DNA from: Leptolinea sp. UBA1437
GTDB taxonomy: Bacteria; Chloroflexota; Anaerolineae; Anaerolineales; Anaerolineaceae
Length of the DNA: 5,542 bases
NCBI GenBank assembly: GCA_002329625.1
Contig: DCTP01000048.1
Span: forward strand, 1,492 to 7,033
Direction of reading: 5' to 3'
In this document: positions 1-4,174 of the stretch, one piece after another
How the letters are laid out: every line of letters starts with the position of its first letter
Numbering within the stretch: the first letter of the stretch is position 1
Position numbers and translations under genes: made by a program
The notes under the pieces: model-generated
What the model was told of the DNA's origin: nothing
The model's database searches: none
What the model saw: only the letters and a program-made list of their open reading frames with translations

Positions 1-980
1 GGTCCGACGGATTCGACAATTCCCAAAATCATTCCTCCCGCCATCGCTCCCGGGATGTTTCCGATTCCGCCGAGTACCGCGGCAGTGAAGGCTTTTATGC
101 CGGGAAGGAACCCGACATAGTGGTTGAAAATACCGTTATGGAGTCCCCACATGACACCGGCTGCTCCCGCCAAAAAACCGCTGATCAAGAAAGTTTGGCT
201 GGTAACGCGATCCAAATTGATTCCCATCAGTTGCGCGGTAGCTTTATCTTGAGAAACGGCACGAATGGATTTTCCCAATTTTGTTTTTTGAACGAAAAAG
301 TATAACGCAATCATTAATAGGATAGCCAAGACGAGGCTGAAAATACCAGTTTTGGTAATAATGATCATCCCGTCTTCCATATTAATATTCAATCCGGAAC
401 CCCGCGAAAGGATTTCCGGGTTTTTATAGGTTTTTTTATTCGGCCCAAACATGATTTGGGCGGCAGTTTCAAGAAAAATAGACGCTCCGACTGCACTGAT
501 CAGAGGGGCGAGTCGAACATGAGAGTTTCGCAGCGGACGATAAGCTATTTTTTCCAAAAAATATCCGCTGACGGTGGCGACTCCGGTCCCCATCAAAAAT
601 GCAAGAATAATCGATAAAATGGGATGGACATTTAAAAAGTTACTGTCGCCGATTGTCAGGAAGTCGAGATATTCAAAAGTAAAATATCCCGCAAAACAAC
701 CCAACATCATAATATCTCCGTGTGCAAAGTTAATGAGCATCATCACACCATACACCAACGTATAACCGATGGCGATCAAAGCATACATACCGCCGACAAT
801 CAACCCGGTATTGATAAATCCCAACCAATAAACAGGCCCGTATTCCGGGCGAATGATTTGGATAATCAGGCGATATACAAGGAATACACCTGCGCAGATT
901 CCGACAATAAGCCGAAGCCAGTTAATTCTGTTGACTTTTGTTTTCTGTATGGTTGTTGGTGTGCTTTTATCTGCATCCAT
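1..980 (-). CDS. livH: LivH-type branched-chain amino acid ABC transporter permease, 3' end cut by window edge
   Basis: This is an inner-membrane permease subunit that would form the translocation path with LivM, powered by LivG/LivF and fed by the binding protein encoded just upstream. The reading frame is open from the ATG at 980 to the edge, giving 326 full codons with no stop. Family hallmarks seen are INFAHGDIMMLG (residues 83-94), IAYRPLR (145-151), LGKSIRAVSQDKATAQLMGI (235-254, the cytoplasmic EAA-like loop contacting the ATPases) and AVLGGIGNIPGAMAGG (301-316). Hydrophobic segments fall near 22-42, 55-82, 87-105, 118-140, 157-178, 210-231, 262-280 and 295-325. The N-terminus is some 40 residues longer than I recall for E. 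coli LivH, with an extra hydrophobic stretch. The start is fixed by an in-frame stop at 987-989 and by AAGGAG at 998-993, a rather long 12 nt away. About 40-50 C-terminal residues are missing. Confidence 0.95.
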   Translation of the reverse strand, partial: MDADKSTPTTIQKTKVNRINWLRLIVGICAGVFLVYRLIIQIIRPEYGPVYWLGFINTGLIVGGMYALIAIGYTLVYGVMMLINFAHGDIMMLGCFAGYFTFEYLDFLTIGDSNFLNVHPILSIILAFLMGTGVATVSGYFLEKIAYRPLRNSHVRLAPLISAVGASIFLETAAQIMFGPNKKTYKNPEILSRGSGLNINMEDGMIIITKTGIFSLVLAILLMIALYFFVQKTKLGKSIRAVSQDKATAQLMGINLDRVTSQTFLISGFLAGAAGVMWGLHNGIFNHYVGFLPGIKAFTAAVLGGIGNIPGAMAGGMILGIVESVG

Positions 981-1000
981 ATAAGATTATGACTCCTTAT

Positions 1001-1053
1001 CTGATCCGTATTGTTTTTATAAAGTTAATAGGAAAGTGTTAATTTCGGATCAG
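1001..1053 (-). promoter_or_regulatory. Inverted repeat in the livH leader, just before its ribosome binding site
   Basis: CTGATCCG at 1001-1008 and CGGATCAG at 1046-1053 are perfect 8-bp inverted copies separated by 37 bp. In a minus-strand transcript the downstream arm ends only 2 nt before the AAGGAG of livH (998-993). A folded stem could therefore affect ribosome access, or the DNA dyad could be a bipartite operator. The intervening DNA contains TTAACA (1042-1037) and TATAAA (1021-1016) on the minus strand, with a poor 15-bp spacing. A livH promoter between the arms is possible but weak. Only the repeat is observed; its function is inferred. Confidence 0.35.
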
Positions 1054-1165
1054 TTATATTTCCTTGTCATTATTTCAGATTTCGATTGGGCTTTATTCTA
1101 TCATTTGCCTTTTACTGTTGTGCGGAATTTCGAATAACTGGTGACTGAAATAATTACTTTACAAT

Positions 1166-1215
1166 GAAAAAGTGCCTTTCCTCGAAGTCGATTCAGGCAG
1201 GAAAGACACTTTTTC
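1166..1215 (-). terminator. Intrinsic terminator or attenuator between livJ and livH
   Basis: Arms 1166-1182 and 1199-1215 can form a 17-position stem around a 16-nt loop. The single imperfection (1175 against 1206) is C/A in a plus-strand RNA but a G-U wobble in a minus-strand RNA, so the structure favours minus-strand transcription, the direction of livJ and livH. The stem starts with an A-tract and ends with UUUUUC, as in a classic intrinsic terminator. It lies after livJ and before the co-oriented livH, so it probably lets only part of the transcription continue into the permease genes. Confidence 0.7.
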
Positions 1216-1217
1216 TG

Positions 1218-1245
1218 TCCCGCTTCTGATTTTATCGGAGCGGGA
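1218..1245 (-). other. GC-rich hairpin just downstream of the livJ stop codon
   Basis: TCCCGCT at 1218-1224 pairs perfectly with AGCGGGA at 1239-1245, leaving a 14-nt loop. It begins 14 nt after the livJ stop (1260-1262) and ends 2 nt before the terminator-like stem at 1166-1215, so the two could stack. It has no T-tract of its own. A likely role, by inference, is protecting the livJ mRNA 3' end from exonucleases or assisting the adjoining terminator. Confidence 0.45.
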
Positions 1246-1259
1246 ATGACTTTGATTAA

Positions 1260-2765
1260 TTATTTTGCGACGACCCACTTGCCGTCTTTGACAACATAGA
1301 ATGTCGGGCCGGAGGCATTGCATTCACCGTTTTCACTGCAGGTGATTTCGCCCGTTATTCCCTGGAAACCAGAAGTTGATCGGACAGCTTTGACCAAATC
1401 CGCACGCGGAACGTACAGATTTCCGTCATCGCCGACAAAAGATACTTCACTGATCTGTTTGGCAAGAACCTGAATAACATCATAAGCGAACCATGGGAAA
1501 GTCGATTTTGATCCCGGTTCACGCCCGAGAGTCTCTTTATATTTCTTGTCGAATGCTTTTTTCGCTTCCGAATCAGCCGGTACAGAGGATGTACCGTAGC
1601 AACCTTCGGCATTCTTTCCGGCTTTCTCGATGAATTCCGCTCCGAAAGCGCCGTCATCACTGAAGACAGGTGTACCCGCTAGACCGACTTGCCCTAATTG
1701 GTTGGCAATGACGGATAATTCAGCCGTATAACCGCCGTAGTAGATAATTTCGGGTTTCTTGGAAGCAATCGAGGTCAAAACCGCAGAATAGTCCGCTTCA
1801 CCCGGAGTGATCGCTTCATAGGCGACGGGTTCGACGCCTAATTTAACCAGCGTATCGCGAACGGTATCGGCAATTCCTTTTCCGTAATCCATGCCGTCAT
1901 GCAGAACCGCAACCTTCTTATAGCCTAAAGTATTGACGATGAATTCCGCCGCATACTTGCCTTGTTCGGCATCTTGGAAAACAATTCGGTTGAATACTTT
2001 ATTGTTTTCGGTCAGATTTGCACCGGTGGCCGAAGGAGAAAGCATCGGAATGTAGTACTTTTCCATAATCGGGATAATCGCGGCGGATTCACCGGTTAAT
2101 ACGTTGCCCGCAACTGCGACAAACGTGTCGTCGGTTACCCATTTGTTTGCGATAGAAACGGCTGTTTCAGGTGAGCCGACGGTATCTTCCGCCAAAAGTT
2201 CCCACTCGAATCCTTCCAGAGGCTTCAGATCGGAAATCGATATTTTCTCGCTGTCGGAAATATCCACACCATACATGGCGTATTCACCGGTGAGAGGGCC
2301 TCCCATACCGATTTTAATGGTATCTCCCGGTTTGATAACCGCACAACCGCCTTCCGCGTCACAGCGGGACTTATCAGCCACGCCTTTGGCTTTCATCACA
2401 TCGGATGCGCCAGCTTCACTTCCGGATTTTTCGACACTTTCAACGGCTGTTTTTGCGGTGTCAACAGCGGTGGCAGCAGCTTCACCCACGGTTTTTTCCG
2501 CATTCTCTACAGCTGTTTCAGCAGAATTCGCTGCGGTCGAGACAATATTCTCCACAGCTTCCACGGAGGCGTCCGCCTGGGAACTCGTGGTTGCACTGGG
2601 TTCGGTTGTGGCGCTGGGTGCAGTTGTGGCACTGGGCGCTGTGGTGGCTTTCTCTACAACCTCAGTTGCCGGTTTGGGAGTTTCTGTGGCTTTACTTCCG
2701 CATCCGGTAAGAATTAAGGTAGAGATAAGCAATATACTGACTACAAACAAGAACGATTTTTTCAT
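1260..2765 (-). CDS. livJ: Branched-chain amino acid ABC transporter substrate-binding lipoprotein
   Basis: This is an extracytoplasmic receptor of the type I periplasmic-binding fold (LIVBP, Peripla_BP_6 family) that would deliver leucine, isoleucine, valine or a related amino acid to the permease encoded next. Residues 1-22 are a lipoprotein signal (MKKS, hydrophobic core, lipobox LTGC, Cys22). Residues 23-61 are a Thr/Ala/Pro/Ser linker with a six-residue repeat. Residues 64-118 are an Ala/Val/Glu-rich predicted helix with coiled-coil spacing. The binding domain runs from about 146 to 500, with MGGPLTGEYAMYG (154-166), SPSATGANLT (243-252), FQDAEQGKYAAEF (263-275), HDGMDYGKGIAD (289-300) and YYGGYTAEL (342-350). 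CX5C pairs flank it (C135/C141, C476/C482). At 501 residues it exceeds the usual 370-400 because of the tether. AAGGAG at 2777-2772 lies 6 nt before the ATG. The exact ligand cannot be told from sequence; amide or urea receptors are related. Confidence 0.93.
   Translation of the reverse strand: MKKSFLFVVSILLISTLILTGCGSKATETPKPATEVVEKATTAPSATTAPSATTEPSATTSSQADASVEAVENIVSTAANSAETAVENAEKTVGEAAATAVDTAKTAVESVEKSGSEAGASDVMKAKGVADKSRCDAEGGCAVIKPGDTIKIGMGGPLTGEYAMYGVDISDSEKISISDLKPLEGFEWELLAEDTVGSPETAVSIANKWVTDDTFVAVAGNVLTGESAAIIPIMEKYYIPMLSPSATGANLTENNKVFNRIVFQDAEQGKYAAEFIVNTLGYKKVAVLHDGMDYGKGIADTVRDTLVKLGVEPVAYEAITPGEADYSAVLTSIASKKPEIIYYGGYTAELSVIANQLGQVGLAGTPVFSDDGAFGAEFIEKAGKNAEGCYGTSSVPADSEAKKAFDKKYKETLGREPGSKSTFPWFAYDVIQVLAKQISEVSFVGDDGNLYVPRADLVKAVRSTSGFQGITGEITCSENGECNASGPTFYVVKDGKWVVAK
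2587..2649 (-). repeat. 18-bp tandem repeat, about 3.5 copies, inside livJ
   Basis: Three 18-bp units at 2587-2604, 2605-2622 and 2623-2640, plus a half unit to 2649, encode the six-residue repeats TTAPSA, TTAPSA, TTEPSA and TT (about residues 40-60). The units differ by only a few bases, so they look recently duplicated or still able to slip. Because the unit is a multiple of three, copy changes would lengthen or shorten the linker without breaking the frame. Confidence 0.8.
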
Positions 2766-2812
2766 ATTTCTCTCCTTGAAAAAATTTAGATTTGCCCTTT
2801 AAAATTGTTGAA

Positions 2813-2840
2813 TTAATATACTTCACCCCTGTTTTTGCAA
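2813..2840 (-). promoter_or_regulatory. Candidate proximal promoter of livJ
   Basis: On the minus strand TTGCAA (2840-2835) and TATTAA (2818-2813) are separated by 16 bp, a moderate sigma-70-type match. It would give a short leader of about 40 nt before the livJ ATG. It could act alone or with the stronger-looking promoter further upstream. This is based on pattern only, in AT-rich DNA where chance matches are common. Confidence 0.35.
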
Positions 2841-2903
2841 ATTAGGTTTATTTTTCTCTTATTCGATTAACATTCAATTCAAAAGGACACTTGTAGTATC
2901 TTT

Positions 2904-2927
2904 TGCGGATTAATTATGCCTCCCGCA
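2904..2927 (-). other. Small hairpin at the predicted 5' end of the livJ mRNA
   Basis: TGCGG (2904-2908) and CCGCA (2923-2927) form a perfect 5-bp GC-rich stem with a 14-nt loop, one of few GC-rich spots in this AT-rich gap. If transcription starts near 2931 from the promoter at 2938-2966, the stem would sit almost at the 5' end of the transcript, where such stems are known to slow decay. The role is inferred. Confidence 0.3.
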
Positions 2928-2944
2928 GTAATTCAGAATATTAC
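2928..2944. promoter_or_regulatory. GTAAT-N7-ATTAC dyad over the livJ -10 region, possible operator
   Basis: GTAAT (2928-2932) and ATTAC (2940-2944) are perfect inverted half-sites with a 7-bp spacer. The dyad covers the -10 box (2938-2943) and predicted start region of the livJ promoter, where a dimeric repressor would block RNA polymerase. No regulator gene is visible in the window. Short AT-rich dyads occur by chance, so this is tentative. Confidence 0.3.
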
Positions 2945-2966
2945 TCAAGAAAAAAATGACTGTCAA
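2938..2966 (-). promoter_or_regulatory. Candidate main promoter of livJ, perfect -35 TTGACA
   Basis: On the minus strand TTGACA (2966-2961) matches the sigma-70 -35 consensus exactly. It is followed after the ideal 17 bp by TAATAT (2943-2938), a 4 of 6 match to the -10 consensus. The DNA upstream of the -35 (about 2972-3000) carries A and T tracts resembling an UP element. The predicted start near 2931 gives a leader of about 165 nt before the livJ ATG. Confidence 0.5.
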
Positions 2967-3088
2967 GTCAATCTGAATTTCTTATTACAATTTTTTTATG
3001 ATTTTCTGATAATGATTTTTATCGATCTATCGGGATATTGATTACTCCACTTTTTCTGTCATTATTTTCTTTCGGTGGAGCGGAATAT
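2967..3088. other. AT-rich spacer between the divergent liv and str promoters
   Basis: I see no gene in this stretch. It holds T and A tracts, a direct repeat of ATGATTTT (2998-3005 and 3012-3019), and a perfect 6-bp dyad CTCCAC (3045-3050) / GTGGAG (3075-3080) with a 24-bp spacer, just upstream of the rpsL promoter. Upstream activation of either promoter is plausible, but nothing here is diagnostic. Confidence 0.4.
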
Positions 3089-3117
3089 TTCCTCACTTGA
3101 TTTGAATGTGATATAAT
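3089..3117 (+). promoter_or_regulatory. Promoter of the str operon (rpsL-rpsG-fusA), extended -10 type
   Basis: TATAAT at 3112-3117 is a perfect -10 box, preceded by TGA (3109-3111), which makes a full TGnTATAAT extended -10 element. The -35 at 17-bp spacing (TTCCTC, 3089-3094) is poor, which fits extended -10 promoters. Transcription should begin near 3124, leaving a leader of about 125 nt before rpsL. Confidence 0.65.
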
Positions 3118-3124
3118 CTTTTGG

Positions 3125-3205
3125 CTAATCCGTGTCAAACCGGCTTAGTATTTATTGTGTGTAAATAACCTCGGGTTGCACTCATAAAAATAGAAACAGC
3201 CGAGG
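3125..3205 (+). other. Structured leader of the str operon, two potential hairpins
   Basis: The first hairpin pairs 3125-3132 with 3141-3148, with one internal mismatch and an 8-nt loop. The second pairs CCTCGG (3169-3174) with CCGAGG (3200-3205) and can extend by GTT (3175-3177) with AAC (3195-3197) past a 2-nt bulge. Neither is followed by a T-tract, so they are not terminators. Ribosomal-protein operons often carry autoregulatory structures. In E. coli the S7 site of this operon lies between rpsL and rpsG, but that gap is only 15 bp here, so control from this leader would be an alternative. This is inferred only. Confidence 0.3.
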
Positions 3206-3234
3206 GAAAGAAAAATTAAGTATCTTTTAGTTAT

Positions 3235-3251
3235 GGAGGCTTTTTGAAGTG
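3235..3251 (+). promoter_or_regulatory. Strong ribosome binding site selecting the rpsL GTG start
   Basis: GGAGG at 3235-3239 is followed by a 9-nt spacer and the GTG at 3249-3251, which begins the conserved S12 N-terminus PTINQLIRKGRK. No ATG alternative exists in frame that would keep this N-terminus, so GTG is the start. Confidence 0.85.
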
Positions 3252-3668
3252 CCAACGATTAATCAATTGATCAGAAAAGGTCGGAAGACCCGATCAGTGA
3301 AAAGTAAGGCGCCGGCGTTGCAGTACACCTATAATTCCAGCAACCAGCGTCGTACCAAAGTAGCTGAGGGCGCACCGCAAAAGCGTGGTGTATGCACCAA
3401 TGTTCGTGCGACTACGCCGAAGAAGCCGAATTCGGCTTTGCGGAAGATTGCCCGTGTTCGTTTGTCCAACGGTTTCGAAGTGACTGCCTATATTCCCGGT
3501 GAAGGTCATTCTCTTCAGGAACACAGTGTCGTTCTGGTTCGGGGTGGACGTGTCAGAGATTTACCCGGTGTTCGTTATCATATTGTTCGCGGTACATTGG
3601 ACACGACCGGTGTAGCGAAACGTGGACAAGGCCGTTCAAAATACGGCGTAAAACGGGCTAAGAAATAA
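3249..3668 (+). CDS. rpsL: 30S ribosomal protein S12
   Basis: S12 sits at the decoding centre of the small subunit, where it monitors codon-anticodon pairing and sets accuracy. The product is 139 residues, near the 137-140 of the longer S12 class. The segment at about 26-41 (around YTYNSSNQRRTKVAEG) is an insertion that E. coli S12 lacks, but Bacillus-type S12 has one at the same place, so it is not odd. Signature motifs are RGVCTNVRATTPKKPNSALR (46-65), GEGHSLQEHSVVLVRGGRV (84-102) and the C-terminal GRSKYGVKR. Lys58 corresponds to E. coli Lys43 (counting Met) and is intact. Arg103 replaces the normally conserved Lys88, next to Asp104, the position methylthiolated by RimO in some bacteria. 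It is the first gene of the operon and has a GTG start. The stop codon is 15 bp before rpsG. Confidence 0.99.
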   Translation: MPTINQLIRKGRKTRSVKSKAPALQYTYNSSNQRRTKVAEGAPQKRGVCTNVRATTPKKPNSALRKIARVRLSNGFEVTAYIPGEGHSLQEHSVVLVRGGRVRDLPGVRYHIVRGTLDTTGVAKRGQGRSKYGVKRAKK

Positions 3669-3683
3669 ATTAGGAGAAGTTGA

Positions 3684-4151
3684 ATGCGACGTACTAAACC
3701 AGAAAAACGGGAAGTTACCCCGGATGTTCGTTATAACAGCGCTGTTGTGACGAATTTAATCAATCGTATTATGCATAACGGAAAACGAAGTAACGCAGTC
3801 AGAATGGTATACAGTGCCATGGATATCGTCAGTCAAAAGACGGGGAAAGACGGACTTGAAGTTCTGGAAACTGCTTTACGAAATGTCGGTCCTGTGATGG
3901 AAGTTCGCCCGCGGCGTGTCGGCGGTGCAACCTATCAAGTTCCGATGGAAGTATCGGCAAATCGAAGACAGACTCTGGCCATGCGCTGGATTATTGATGC
4001 ATCACGTTCTCGCACCGGTAAAGCATTTGATGAATGCCTTGCGGGTGAATTACTCGATGCTTATAACAATACCGGCAGCGCAATTCGGAAACGCGAAGAA
4101 ACCCATAAAATGGCGGAAGCTAACCGTGCGTTTTCTCATTACAGAGTTTGA
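3684..4151 (+). CDS. rpsG: 30S ribosomal protein S7
   Basis: S7 is the primary 16S rRNA-binding protein that nucleates assembly of the small-subunit head, and it contacts the E-site tRNA and mRNA exit. The product has 155 residues, the standard bacterial length without the E. coli C-terminal extension. Seen are the basic N-terminal arm (MRRTKPEKRE), INRIMHNGKR (26-35), the central VRPRRVGGATYQVPMEV (74-90) and the C-terminal NNTGSAIRKREETHKMAEAN (128-147) with AFSHYR. Small departures are the absence of Pro after Met1 and a final Val where many S7 proteins have Trp. AGGAG at 3672-3676 lies 7 nt before the ATG. The short gap to rpsL leaves no room for the long intercistronic S7-binding structure known in E. 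coli. Confidence 0.99.
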   Translation: MRRTKPEKREVTPDVRYNSAVVTNLINRIMHNGKRSNAVRMVYSAMDIVSQKTGKDGLEVLETALRNVGPVMEVRPRRVGGATYQVPMEVSANRRQTLAMRWIIDASRSRTGKAFDECLAGELLDAYNNTGSAIRKREETHKMAEANRAFSHYRV

Positions 4152-4174
4152 GAAAAAGAATTGAGTAATCCTAT

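Noticed and set aside
720..992. Plus-strand open frames within 120-992
   Set aside because: These are antisense to the conserved livH frame and show no recognisable protein features.
2104..2802. Long plus-strand open frame antisense to livJ
   Set aside because: Its product is Ser/Ala/Val-rich low-complexity sequence that mirrors the livJ repeats. It has no ribosome binding site of note, and the opposite strand encodes a clear family member.
2957..2970. TGACT/AGTCA hairpin followed by a T-run on the minus strand, terminator-like
   Set aside because: The stem is only 5 bp with modest GC, no minus-strand gene ends upstream of it, and the same bases are better explained as the livJ -35 region.
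2985..3013. Possible plus-strand promoter TTACAA-17-GATAAT
   Set aside because: The -35 matches only 3 of 6 consensus bases in AT-rich DNA, and the extended -10 promoter ending at 3117 is much better and closer to rpsL.
3233..3247. Four-codon open frame ATG GAG GCT TTT TGA ending just before the rpsL GTG
   Set aside because: It arises from the GGAGG ribosome binding site itself; it has no site of its own and is too short to support as a leader peptide.
3324..3371. Apparent insertion of about 15 residues in S12 relative to E. coli
   Set aside because: Bacillus-type S12 proteins carry an insertion of similar size at this place, so it is a normal length class and not an anomaly.
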